This document shows positions 20,701 through 28,709 of a stretch of DNA of 64,000 bases, one piece after another. A program made the translations under genes and the position numbers. The notes under the pieces are model-generated. The model did not search any database and was not told the DNA's origin. It worked only from the letters and a program-made list of their open reading frames with translations. The first letter of the stretch is position 1, and the number at the start of each line of letters is the position of its first letter. This stretch comes from Maribacter flavus (GTDB lineage: Bacteria > Bacteroidota > Bacteroidia > Flavobacteriales > Flavobacteriaceae). Location: contig NZ_VUOE01000001.1 in assembly GCF_008386635.1 (NCBI RefSeq), forward strand, positions 1,302,001 to 1,366,000, read 5' to 3'.

Positions 20701-23151
20701 AATGGTCTTGAAGATGATGACGGTAGTGGGCTTAACTATGGTCAAAGGATATTTGAGATTGAAATTATGGACGTTCCGCAGCAAGGAGTTTATGCCAAAT
20801 TAAGCAATAGAGGAGGTAGTGAAGGTTGGAATGTAAATGAGAAGGTAACCTTAAGTTTAGAAAACGGAGATGGTAATCCATATATTACGGATAGGGATTT
20901 GATTTTTCCCGTTTCTTTTTCCGTGGCTAATATTAACATTGAACAAAGGGCTGAAGAAGATGACTATACTCCTTTAAATAATTTTATAACGGTTTTCGAG
21001 GGTAACTCTACTGGCACTTTGGAGATATCGTATGAGAACAATATAGATGAAGATACTGATCATGAATTTTATAACTTAATTGTCCAAAGTCCATTAGAAG
21101 AACCAAATATTAATCTTCCAAATCCTTATTTATTGAAAATTATAGATAAAGACGGCGAGTTTGAAGTATTTCTAACATTAATAGATGAAAATTTAATTTC
21201 TAAAGATGATACAGGAAGTGGTTGTTGTCCATATTTCATTGTTGAGGAAGGATCGACTATTGTTTATGAATTTAATGCAGAAAAAGGAGTACCTGAAGGT
21301 ACCAAATATAATGTAGAATTAGAATTTTCTGATGAAGTTTCAAACCCCTTAATATCTTTCGATGTAGCTACTGAAAATGTAGATTATTTGCTAACAACTG
21401 AAAATATTAATCAACGAGTCTTTGAATTCGAAGCCAATGATGATTTTCTAAACCCTTTGGGTTTACCAGATAATAGACTTTTGATAAGAATACCTAATGG
21501 AGATGAACTTGGTGAGAATTTAGAGGGGTTTAGTATTTTCTTTGATAAGGCCGAAAATTCAAATAATTCTAATTTTAAATTAAATTCTTTCTCCACCGAT
21601 TTTTTAATTGACGAACCTGTTTTTGCATCTATTCAAATTAATCCTAATGAAAATTTGGCAAAGGAGTCTCCCTTGACTCCTGCCTCCTTTATTGTTAGTA
21701 TTAATGAAGAATCAATTTCAGATATTAAAATATCATATGAGTTGGATGAACAATCTAGTGCAGATGAAGATGAGGATTTTGAAATACTTTTAGGTGAAGT
21801 TACTATTCCTGCTGGCCAATTAGTAGCTGAAATAACTGTCATACCCAAAGACGATGATAGGTTTGAAGGAATTAACGAAACGGTCATCATAAATCTGCTT
21901 GATGGTTCAGGATATACTTTATCCAATTCAAGCAGGGCACAAATCGAAATTGAAAGTGAAGACGAAGCAGAATATACAGCAACAATAATTCAGGGAGCCG
22001 ATAATGCATCTAGAGAATCCCAAACAGATGATTTTGCTGAAGTAATCCTTGAGTTAAATGAGTCGCCTGTGGATGATACTATTGAAGTGTTTTTCAAAAT
22101 TTCTGATCAAACTGATCAAAATGAAGTTATTGAAGGGGAAGGGCAGGACTATTTAATATATCAGGCAGATAAAAAAACTGTGATTCCTCCCAATAATCGA
22201 AAAGTGGTATTCGAAGCAAACGGCGAAAACCGCAAAAGTATTTTTGTAAAGGCATTATTGGACGACCTTGAAGAAGATAATGAATCCTTATTTTTAGAAT
22301 TGGATGACGGTGTTAATTATAGGGCGGGAATACCTAATGAGGCACAAGTAATACTCCAAAGTGCTACTACGGACCTAACTTCATTTAAACCCGCAAGTAT
22401 ATCCGTTGTTTCCAAAAAGCCTAGATGTCCCGGTGATAACCAAGAGGGATTTATTGAAATCTCCAATGCATCCGGATTTGAATTCGATATTGTTATTTAT
22501 AACGATACGGAAAATGAAGTTGATCGATTCTTATTGGGAACAAATAGCTCTGATGACAGGCTCAAGAATAGCAAACCGCTTACGATAGGCAGGTATGAAG
22601 TTATACTTGAATTTAAAGGCGAGAAACCGGAGAATGCCATAGCTCCAAGATACGTTGTACAAATTGAAAAATTGGAAGATATGTCAGTTGAGGAACAAGG
22701 TGTTGACCTCAAAAGTAAGACCGGGAGTTTTCTTGTGTCAGGAAGTCAAAGCTATACCCTAAGTACCGAAATTGGAGTGTACAATTTTGACTTTGAGGAC
22801 ACCGGTGAACATTTGATAACCTTGCCTTTAGAACAAGGATTAAATTCAATAAAAATAAAAGGGGATGCAATTTGTCAAGGGACTATAAAGAAAGAGATTT
22901 TAATGGAAGATATTTATATTTTCCCAAATCCATCTTATGAAATTGTTTCCATAATGGGGGAATCATTAAAGGATTTTAAGAGTTTGGTTCTTTTCGATAT
23001 GCAGGGGAAATTGGTCTTTGAGAAAACTACTTCTGATAGGAAAATTAGCAAAATGGAAATTAATATTTCTAGCTTACAGAGAGGTATGTATTTAGGTAAA
23101 ATACTTAAAGGCAACAATCAAACCGTAGAATTTAAACTTATCAAGAGATGA
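17740..23151 (+). CDS. Giant T9SS-secreted protein with LRR and Calx-beta-like repeats
   Basis: An 1803-aa protein. In order: a signal peptide ending LISIAQ (21); a propeller-like region to about 385 with short repeats (YRSDGTS and similar); leucine-rich repeats at about 400-600 (ALEVLRVEGNNIASIDLSQN, LRELRAWRCNIQTLNVSGL); a long acidic run of Ig/Calx-beta-like modules at about 610-1590 with recurrent NPDGSI and DDD/EDDN turns that look calcium-binding; a further module; and a type A T9SS sorting domain at about 1725-1803 (IFPNPSYEIVSI, LFDMQGKLVFE, LQRGMYLGKIL, FKLIKR). It is secreted across the outer membrane and probably surface-attached, as an adhesin or scaffold. The gene is more AT-rich than its neighbours. 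Its stop overlaps the next start by four bases. Confidence 0.85.
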   Translation: MKMKRLLLPFFLLTTLISIAQIRLVEDILPGVEQSNPFQFLEHDGFLFFIGQSTGGPAIFMMDTNETISIAWQEGFNAYDMVVYNNDLYFNANNQLHRLNRPYGTGAGSTVVDSSISMWGSAFVYNGELYFGGEINQADPLNPNHELMAFNGTTVRLVEDQSTISLDPSQYVEHLGELYFVGKESATVGGLLTTVDAIYRSDGTSVEMVTFFENTSVSYLTSLGDNLYFLYRNGDFNQPYNLWYNNTNGTGGFGVELNFAFGLTVFENKLLFFDQDNTQLVSRDILGNEEIIPIAAGLEYPLGGFPLQNQNYLAFSGFTNAFGSELYIYEAGGEINFTEDYNSGSNSFTPVYGSFFNGNLYVTGSDGSGIGRELHVYNPNGCNETVNIPDANFEAYLENVLNVGDGIVGNGLVCKEKVEVLTALNLSGSIPIVNFPPGLGITNLAGIENFSALEVLRVEGNNIASIDLSQNTSLRELRAWRCNIQTLNVSGLTNLQTVGLNFNSITTVDFATCPAIQELDITNNDLTAIQLGTKANLLKFTISNNPNLASLDISGADTNLSTFDATGNTTLTCIQVSNVANAENQANWLKDANTSYSTNCNPQPFTVTASIPGTSGNPPAIEITEGNSFTLNFNADATAQNGTVYNPIILVTKNGVDATADFSITGLNQAITVANGVNPDGSISFTPLNDGNDNGNEVYTITIESENTGQYTIAQPTTINITVIDQQINETALVNVSVFKNVDFAVNPINGPVYQIKENRNNEIFVEVDLQNFNSTELSSYQIMVVTRDGSATASTNDYNSVNETYTIFNDDSFVDSSIGNVRVNLDQILNEPLENFFIDIIPISANLALVDEDLNTLNVGETLTLEVEIENNNLYNGESILLSAVAAGDVFNEDGKLKINEGGTIEINIDTNLPNEANGFNLEIPYFVSSEGTVQSENPLILTVDNSINPDGSITIDIPIEASNNLNRTINIQIEPDSNNATFEWENGLEDDDGSGLNYGQRIFEIEIMDVPQQGVYAKLSNRGGSEGWNVNEKVTLSLENGDGNPYITDRDLIFPVSFSVANINIEQRAEEDDYTPLNNFITVFEGNSTGTLEISYENNIDEDTDHEFYNLIVQSPLEEPNINLPNPYLLKIIDKDGEFEVFLTLIDENLISKDDTGSGCCPYFIVEEGSTIVYEFNAEKGVPEGTKYNVELEFSDEVSNPLISFDVATENVDYLLTTENINQRVFEFEANDDFLNPLGLPDNRLLIRIPNGDELGENLEGFSIFFDKAENSNNSNFKLNSFSTDFLIDEPVFASIQINPNENLAKESPLTPASFIVSINEESISDIKISYELDEQSSADEDEDFEILLGEVTIPAGQLVAEITVIPKDDDRFEGINETVIINLLDGSGYTLSNSSRAQIEIESEDEAEYTATIIQGADNASRESQTDDFAEVILELNESPVDDTIEVFFKISDQTDQNEVIEGEGQDYLIYQADKKTVIPPNNRKVVFEANGENRKSIFVKALLDDLEEDNESLFLELDDGVNYRAGIPNEAQVILQSATTDLTSFKPASISVVSKKPRCPGDNQEGFIEISNASGFEFDIVIYNDTENEVDRFLLGTNSSDDRLKNSKPLTIGRYEVILEFKGEKPENAIAPRYVVQIEKLEDMSVEEQGVDLKSKTGSFLVSGSQSYTLSTEIGVYNFDFEDTGEHLITLPLEQGLNSIKIKGDAICQGTIKKEILMEDIYIFPNPSYEIVSIMGESLKDFKSLVLFDMQGKLVFEKTTSDRKISKMEINISSLQRGMYLGKILKGNNQTVEFKLIKR

Positions 23152-23834
23152 AAAAAAAATATAGCATCATTCTTACACTCATACTCATTGTAATACAGTT
23201 AAGTTGTCAAAAAGGTGAATTTGATCCTGCGGAATTTGCCATAAATCTGGTTTATCCTGAACCAAACTCAAAATGCGAAAAAGGCGAAGAAGTGGCAAAC
23301 TCCATTATTATTCCGTTTGAATGGAGCCCTCAAGGTAATATTCAAACATATACTTTGATATTGGATGAGGTAGAAGTTTCGATTGATCCGGAAAACATCG
23401 AAGAAAAAGAAGGTGGGAATCTTGTGTTTAAATATCCAGTGGAATATAACAAGGATTATACATGGCAAATTAAAAGTAATGTTGCAGAAAGTGACGAAGA
23501 CAAGTTTACAACTCCGTTACCCGATCAGGAAGAAAACCAAGTACCCTTGGCTGTCAATTTTGAACAACCAGAAATCGACGGGAATACAATTAATTTTAAA
23601 TGGACAGGAGGCGATAGTGACAATAATGATAGTTTTTTACGCTATGATGCCTATATAGGGGACTCATCAGATGTTGGGATCTCAAATAATATTGATTTTG
23701 ATACCAACTTAACCATTGGGGAAGTATCCTTCACTATTCCAAATTTTGACCCCAACAGGGACTATTTTCTTTTGGTTGTTGCAAAAGACGGTGTAAATGA
23801 AGCCTATAGTATCTTAAAATTTAGTCAGTTTTAA
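23148..23834 (+). CDS. Surface-type lipoprotein, fibronectin/Ig-like, unknown function
   Basis: A 228-aa protein with a lipoprotein signal (lipobox IQLSC near residue 20) and two apparent beta-sandwich repeats. These share the pattern VYPEPNSKC...IPFEWSPQGNIQTYTL and VNFEQPEIDGNTINFKWTGGDSDN...YDAYIG, typical of fibronectin-III-like modules that precede ligand- or carbohydrate-binding domains. The ATGA overlap with the giant T9SS protein gene shows translational coupling and suggests that the two act together at the cell surface. The stop codon TAA is in the same frame as the next gene, which has no standard start. Confidence 0.65.
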   Translation: MKKKYSIILTLILIVIQLSCQKGEFDPAEFAINLVYPEPNSKCEKGEEVANSIIIPFEWSPQGNIQTYTLILDEVEVSIDPENIEEKEGGNLVFKYPVEYNKDYTWQIKSNVAESDEDKFTTPLPDQEENQVPLAVNFEQPEIDGNTINFKWTGGDSDNNDSFLRYDAYIGDSSDVGISNNIDFDTNLTIGEVSFTIPNFDPNRDYFLLVVAKDGVNEAYSILKFSQF

Positions 23835-23852
23835 CTTGTAAATTCTATCGCC

Positions 23853-24974
23853 ATTTTCAAGAATCAAAGGAAAATTCTGTTCATATTTCTAATTCATTTT
23901 GTTATTCTAAATGCTCAAAATGAACCAAATAGAAATGATTTATTCCAAACAAAATCAATTCTCCCCCTCCAACTCTCCTATACCAACAAACAAATTAAAA
24001 AGGAGACGAATAAGGAAAAGGGCATTCATACCAATTTACTATACAAGCAAGTAGAAAACTGGGATACCGTTCCAATTTCTTTAAGGGCACGGGGAAACTT
24101 TAGAAAGAACACCTGCTATTTTACGCCTTTAAAAGTCTACTTTAAACGGGGCGGCACCCAAAACACGCCTTTTGAAGACCACAAAAACGTTAAAATAGTA
24201 CTGCCCTGCCTTTTGGAAGACCGTAGTAACGATGACGTACTCAAGGAGTATCTGGCCTATAAAATGTATGAATTGCTATCGCCTATCCACTTTAAAACCC
24301 GCCTGGCAACCTTGGAATATACGGATACACGTGGTGAAAAAGATGAGTTACACCCCTTAGCTATTTTTTTAAATGACTCAAAAAACAGTCTTTACAACGA
24401 TGAGGGAGCGTGGGCCGCTCGAAAACCAAAAAACCATACCTTGCTAACCATTCTTATCGAGGATGATAAGGTGGTGGCCAGGCGCCATGATGCCAAAGTG
24501 CTTAAACGTTTTGTGCACCCCTTAAACCAAGAGGAAACTGTCTCTATCACCAATGCCTTCTTTCAGTTTATGATTGGGAATACAGATTTCTCCACAGCCT
24601 ACAGTCACAACCAAAAACTGATTTTTAAAGAGGGAAAAAGTTATCCCATTCCCTATGATTTTGATATGAGCGGTCTGGTAAATGCTTCCTATTCCGTTGT
24701 ATCCAACATAAACAACACTTCTTTGGACATTGATAAAGTAACGGAACGCCAGTACAGAGGTTTTAAACGAAATCCTGCACTTTTTGAAGATACCCGCAGG
24801 CATTTTCTTTCGAAAGAGTCGGAAATCCTAAAAATACTGGAAGCACATAAATCCCTATTCAAAGAAGCCAGGAGCTATGAAATGGCACACAATTACGTAT
24901 CCGACTTCTTTGCGATTTTGAAAAATGACCTTCGGTTTCAAAAAGAGATTTTGAAAGTAGCAAGGGAGAAATAA
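23853..24974 (+). CDS. Exported CotH-like protein with a non-standard start codon
   Basis: The frame is open from the TAA of the lipoprotein gene (23832-23834) to 24974. It encodes a good signal peptide (FKNQRKILFIFLIHFVILNAQNE) before a domain with LRARGNFRKNTCYFTPLKVYF, LVNASYSV and IPYDFDMSGLV. The whole resembles the CotH-like spore-coat-kinase fold found in many Bacteroidota exported proteins. No ATG, GTG or TTG exists in frame before residue 121. The first in-frame TTG (24213) lies well inside the conserved domain. I therefore place the start at ATT 23853; ATC 23847 or readthrough of the upstream TAA are alternatives. A decayed start codon or an assembly error is also possible. Length is about 373 aa. 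Confidence 0.55.
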   Translation: MFKNQRKILFIFLIHFVILNAQNEPNRNDLFQTKSILPLQLSYTNKQIKKETNKEKGIHTNLLYKQVENWDTVPISLRARGNFRKNTCYFTPLKVYFKRGGTQNTPFEDHKNVKIVLPCLLEDRSNDDVLKEYLAYKMYELLSPIHFKTRLATLEYTDTRGEKDELHPLAIFLNDSKNSLYNDEGAWAARKPKNHTLLTILIEDDKVVARRHDAKVLKRFVHPLNQEETVSITNAFFQFMIGNTDFSTAYSHNQKLIFKEGKSYPIPYDFDMSGLVNASYSVVSNINNTSLDIDKVTERQYRGFKRNPALFEDTRRHFLSKESEILKILEAHKSLFKEARSYEMAHNYVSDFFAILKNDLRFQKEILKVAREK

Positions 24975-24981
24975 TCCAACT

Positions 24982-26178
24982 TTACCTGTAATAAGAGTTG
25001 AATACCGTCTTAGTATTGATATACTTTACCAAATGCTTATAAAACTTTACAAATCCGGCACTAAAAAGGGTCACGGCAATAATGGGAGCGGACTTGATGA
25101 CAATCCCATTTTTAAACAGGGCGATGGTGAGCCAAACAAAGAGTACGGTAAACACGAATAAAATGGCTTTACGTACGGTCCTATAACTAATCTTTAATTT
25201 CGTGTCCAGCCAAATGAAGTAGGCACTTGCCAGAAAGCTGAGGAAAAAGGTCAGTATAACCATCCAAAACAAAGGAACTTCATATAAAAAAGTATTGTAT
25301 AGGATCATGGAAATAATATTGGCGTGTATGACCATACCATACATATCCGGAATGCTTTTACCGGCCGTTACCTTGTTCAAAGGGGTAAAGTGTTTGTCTT
25401 CCACATCAAAGGGATTTCCGGTAGGGCTGCCCAAATAACCGAACAAAACAATTTTGTCCTTCACCATTTTTTTATCGGGAAACGATAGAAAATCCTTTAG
25501 CGGAAAATGGACAAATCCCAAGTAATCACTCTTATAGTTTATCAATATGGGTTTCGACAATTTTTTGGGATATCCTCTGGCATACCATTCGTCGGTACTC
25601 ATATACGACTTGGCTACGGCCACGGGAAATGCCTCAAAAGTATTTTCCTGAAATACATAGGTGGGGGTAAATTCACGAACTACGGCATCCTGGTAGCCAA
25701 AATTGTAGTTGACATAGCCCTGTTTTCCATCACGCACGAAAAACGGATGATTTAAAAAGAACTGACTTTTCTTTAAAATATAGCTCGATATTACTTTTTT
25801 ATCATTGAGTACTCGGGCCAAAAGGGTATCGGTCTTTGATTTATCTAAATGTTGCAACATTACATCAAAACCAATGACTGCTGGATTTTCTTCGAGCACA
25901 TTTTGCAACCCTTCCAAAATAGTCTCCCGGTTTTCGTGCTCGATATTGATTAAAACAATATTAGAATCCATCTCCAAATAGGGATGCATTTGCTCACTAT
26001 AGTAAATATCCAAAAAACTAAAATCCTCCAAGGCCTTTTTAAGGGGATTAAAAAAGTTTAGGTTTACAAAGAGTAGTGATAACAAAATACAGGTTATCAA
26101 GGAAAGAAGGGTGCTTAAAAAGGCATCCCTCCATAATAATTTTCTTTTAGAACGTTTCGGTACAAGTTCGGAATCCAT
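24982..26178 (-). CDS. CHASE2-domain membrane protein without output domain (B)
   Basis: A 398-aa protein: a basic N-terminus, one membrane helix (about 22-44), an extracytoplasmic CHASE2 domain (about 48-305), then about three closing membrane helices and a short basic tail. CHASE2 signatures include NIVLINIEHENRE, PAVIGFDVMLQ, DKIVLFGYLGSP, VEDKHFTPLN and YGMVIHANIISMIL. In known CHASE2 receptors the helices lead to a kinase, cyclase or GGDEF domain. Here the protein ends after the helices, so signalling must pass through a partner. It is the last gene of the five-gene minus-strand cassette, 12 bases after the FecR-like gene, and is paralogous to CHASE2 protein A. Confidence 0.82.
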   Translation of the reverse strand: MDSELVPKRSKRKLLWRDAFLSTLLSLITCILLSLLFVNLNFFNPLKKALEDFSFLDIYYSEQMHPYLEMDSNIVLINIEHENRETILEGLQNVLEENPAVIGFDVMLQHLDKSKTDTLLARVLNDKKVISSYILKKSQFFLNHPFFVRDGKQGYVNYNFGYQDAVVREFTPTYVFQENTFEAFPVAVAKSYMSTDEWYARGYPKKLSKPILINYKSDYLGFVHFPLKDFLSFPDKKMVKDKIVLFGYLGSPTGNPFDVEDKHFTPLNKVTAGKSIPDMYGMVIHANIISMILYNTFLYEVPLFWMVILTFFLSFLASAYFIWLDTKLKISYRTVRKAILFVFTVLFVWLTIALFKNGIVIKSAPIIAVTLFSAGFVKFYKHLVKYINTKTVFNSYYR

Positions 26179-26190
26179 GTAGGCCTTTGT

Positions 26191-26982
26191 TTAATAGGGG
26201 CAAAATTTATAATCCGCACAGATAGCTTCCTTAATCTTGGCCTCTGGATATCCCAATAAAGTAAACGTTTTAATCAAGACATCCATTTCCTTTTTCAATT
26301 CCTGAAAAGTCTCATCATCCAACAAAGTAAGTGTGTTGTATTTTATGTCCTTCAAACTGGGAAATGGCTCCAGACTAATGGCCCATTCATATTGTCTTCC
26401 CTTTTTCAAAAGATTATTGTCCACATAAAGTAGCATAGAATCTGAAGCGGTTCCTATTTTGGTAATATGGTCGCCATCACGCTGTTTTAGAAAAAGATAA
26501 ACCAAATCGGCTTCTGAATTGTTCTCCCACCGGAAAAATATACTGGGCTGATATAATTTGGCACTATCCACTGGAAAATGTTTGATGATCGTTCTATCTT
26601 CCCTATACACTACCCCGGCTTCCTGCTTACTTTTTCGGCGGTTTGTGAACTGCGTCCACACATACGTAAAATACTTTCTTGTAAACGAAGTTTGGTTTAA
26701 TTGCACCTTGTTTTTCGAAATATCCTGAAAAACATACGCATTTGGGCCTGACAAAGCAAAAATCTCCCCTGTTTGGTTTACAAGGGTAACCTTTTCATCA
26801 TCCGAAAGTCTCAAGGTATCCAAAGTCTCAAAATATACGCCCCTAATGGCCTTTTTATCCGAAGAAAACAAAGGTTCTCCCGTTTTTTGATATATATAAT
26901 AGCTTTCCTGCCCAAAGCCTTCGGCAGTATATACTACGCAAAAAATGATGAAAATCAATCGTGAAAAAAGAATCCTTGCCAT
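26191..26982 (-). CDS. Exported FecR-like protein of the CHASE2 cassette
   Basis: A 263-aa protein with a signal peptide ending AEGFGQ (about residue 25). Residues 45-90 (DTLRLSDDEKVTLVNQTGEIFALSGPNAYVFQDI) resemble the small FecR-type beta-sandwich. A central strand-rich part (IFFRWENNSEADLVYLFLK...YEWAISLEP) resembles the Ig-like domain often attached to FecR-type proteins beside CHASE2 genes, and a short helical tail ends in DYKFCPY. The gene starts inside the 3' end of CHASE2 gene A (28-base overlap), so the two are tightly coupled. The protein is probably periplasmic and may be the ligand or adaptor read by the CHASE2 domains. The FecR assignment is tentative. Confidence 0.55.
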   Translation of the reverse strand: MARILFSRLIFIIFCVVYTAEGFGQESYYIYQKTGEPLFSSDKKAIRGVYFETLDTLRLSDDEKVTLVNQTGEIFALSGPNAYVFQDISKNKVQLNQTSFTRKYFTYVWTQFTNRRKSKQEAGVVYREDRTIIKHFPVDSAKLYQPSIFFRWENNSEADLVYLFLKQRDGDHITKIGTASDSMLLYVDNNLLKKGRQYEWAISLEPFPSLKDIKYNTLTLLDDETFQELKKEMDVLIKTFTLLGYPEAKIKEAICADYKFCPY

Positions 26983-28172
26983 TTAAATCGTTTATATAAA
27001 TAATGTGCCAACTTTTTGTAAAATCCTATCAGACCAATACTAAAAACAATGACCGCGGTTATGGAAGCTGTTTTAAATAGTAGTTTTTGCCTGAAAAGCA
27101 ACAAGGCCACCCAGACAAAAAATACGATAAAAAATAGTTGAACTATATTCAACCTAAGTATATAACTGGCCAACTGTCTTTTATTCAGCCAAATAAAGTA
27201 ACAAAGGGCCATGTACGTCAATAGGACCGTTAACAGGATACGTATCCAATTGGGAACTACTTTTATAAAATTACCTTCAATAATCATTTGGACAATATTC
27301 GCGTGAATGACCAGCCCAAAGGTATCTGGAGGACTTTTCCCCACAAATCTGGGATTCATCGGGGTAAAATGTTTGTCCTCCAAATCAAATCGATGTTGAA
27401 TGGGATTACCCAAGTATCCTACCATAACTATTTTGTCCTTCATCAAATGAGAAAACTCATCGTTCATTATTTCATCATATTCCAATACGAGAAAGAAATC
27501 CCTGTTTCCGGTATAATTGATGGGCCTGTCGATTGAGAGAAAGTTATCCATCCCCATGTCCCAATCAGACGCCCTAAATTTCTTCGATACCGCCGTTCCA
27601 AAAGCTTCCAAGATGGTATCGTTTTTTTTATAGACACCCCTAAAATTTCTTATTACTGCGGATTCATCATCAAAATTGAAATTCGAGTATCCTGATGCAA
27701 CTCCTTCTTCAAGTATGTTTTTATTTGAGACTATTCTTTTATCATCATTTAGAACATAGGCTGCGACTATGTTTTCACTTTTAAGAAATTCCGAAAGAAA
27801 ACGATCCCATACGGGATCTTCCAAATCTTTGAATATGACGTCGACACCGATTACTTTTGGTTGGGATTCCTGTATCTTTTGTAGCATCCCTGCCAGCTCC
27901 TTTCTATTGCGCCTATCAACATTGACCAAAATGATGTTCTCATTTATATTTGGATCATTCGTTTCTAGCTTTTCAGCATAGTACATATCCAAATAACTAA
28001 AATCCTTAAACGCATTTTTAAATGGACTAAAAAAATTAAGGCTAACACCTATCCAAGAGACTATGCCCAACACGGTAAAGGCGAAAATCATACACAAAAA
28101 TGCCTCTTTGAACAAACTCTTGTTCCTCATAAAAAAGTTATAGAAATACCTTTTTTTATTTGAATCCTGCAT
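26955..28172 (-). CDS. CHASE2-domain membrane protein without output domain (A)
   Basis: A 405-aa protein with the same layout as protein B: one N-terminal membrane helix (about 22-45), a CHASE2 domain (ENIILVNVDRRNRKE, PKVIGVDVIFKDL, DKIVMVGYLGNP, LEDKHFTPMNPRF, FGLVIHANIVQMII), about three C-terminal membrane helices, and a short basic cytoplasmic end with no enzymatic domain. The shared motifs with B show that the two are paralogues, similar across the whole length. It starts 41 bases after the lipoprotein gene. Two non-identical CHASE2 proteins in one operon could form a heteromeric receptor. Confidence 0.82.
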   Translation of the reverse strand: MQDSNKKRYFYNFFMRNKSLFKEAFLCMIFAFTVLGIVSWIGVSLNFFSPFKNAFKDFSYLDMYYAEKLETNDPNINENIILVNVDRRNRKELAGMLQKIQESQPKVIGVDVIFKDLEDPVWDRFLSEFLKSENIVAAYVLNDDKRIVSNKNILEEGVASGYSNFNFDDESAVIRNFRGVYKKNDTILEAFGTAVSKKFRASDWDMGMDNFLSIDRPINYTGNRDFFLVLEYDEIMNDEFSHLMKDKIVMVGYLGNPIQHRFDLEDKHFTPMNPRFVGKSPPDTFGLVIHANIVQMIIEGNFIKVVPNWIRILLTVLLTYMALCYFIWLNKRQLASYILRLNIVQLFFIVFFVWVALLLFRQKLLFKTASITAVIVFSIGLIGFYKKLAHYLYKRFKWQGFFFHD

Positions 28173-28213
28173 GTAGAAAACAATTAAGAGGTTTGTTTAT
28201 GGACTCCTTTGAT

Positions 28214-28708
28214 CTATTTTTTATCCGATAAATTTTTACGAAAAAAAGGAAAACCCGAGGTAACGCTGATTACCTTTCTTCCAAAAAGGTCCATAAAGGC
28301 GATTTTATTTTCATTTTCATCAAGCAGTATGGTCAACTGTTCATCATTGTTTTTTAATATGAACTGCTGCTGAGGATCAAAAGATGAATTTGAATTCTGT
28401 AGGTCCCAAACATAGTTGGTATCGTCAATGAGCACTTGTTTTAATTCCTGAGCACTGTTGACATTCAAAGTGTCCAGTACTTTTAGCTGATTGTAATATT
28501 CATTTTCAGTTCCTTCGATAAGCGTTTTGACCAAATCAATTCTAATGACTGTATTGGCATTTTCAATTTTACCGAATCTTTCCGGGTTGATCAAGCCCTT
28601 TATTTTTGTACTTTCTATCGTACCGGAGCCCTTGCTTTTCTCCGACTTCTGCGAAGACATACAAGAGTACATCAATAGAACGACCATCAAAAGAGCTAGT
28701 TTTTGCAT
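28214..28708 (-). CDS. Small lipoprotein of the CHASE2 cassette
   Basis: A 164-aa protein with a lipobox LMYSC near residue 16, a charged Ser/Lys linker and a compact globular part. I do not recognise a family. The segment TVIRIDLVKTLIEGTENEYYNQLKVLDTL resembles a helical core, and LLDENENKIAFMDLFGRKVIS a strand pair. It begins one base after the stop of the protease gene and is therefore co-translated with it. It may anchor or inhibit the protease. The function is inferred only from position. Confidence 0.55.
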   Translation of the reverse strand: MQKLALLMVVLLMYSCMSSQKSEKSKGSGTIESTKIKGLINPERFGKIENANTVIRIDLVKTLIEGTENEYYNQLKVLDTLNVNSAQELKQVLIDDTNYVWDLQNSNSSFDPQQQFILKNNDEQLTILLDENENKIAFMDLFGRKVISVTSGFPFFRKNLSDKK

Positions 28709-28709
28709 T

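Noticed and set aside
24213..24974. A shorter CotH-like protein starting at TTG 24213
   Set aside because: The conserved domain and a good signal peptide extend more than 350 bases upstream in the same frame, so this start would cut the fold.
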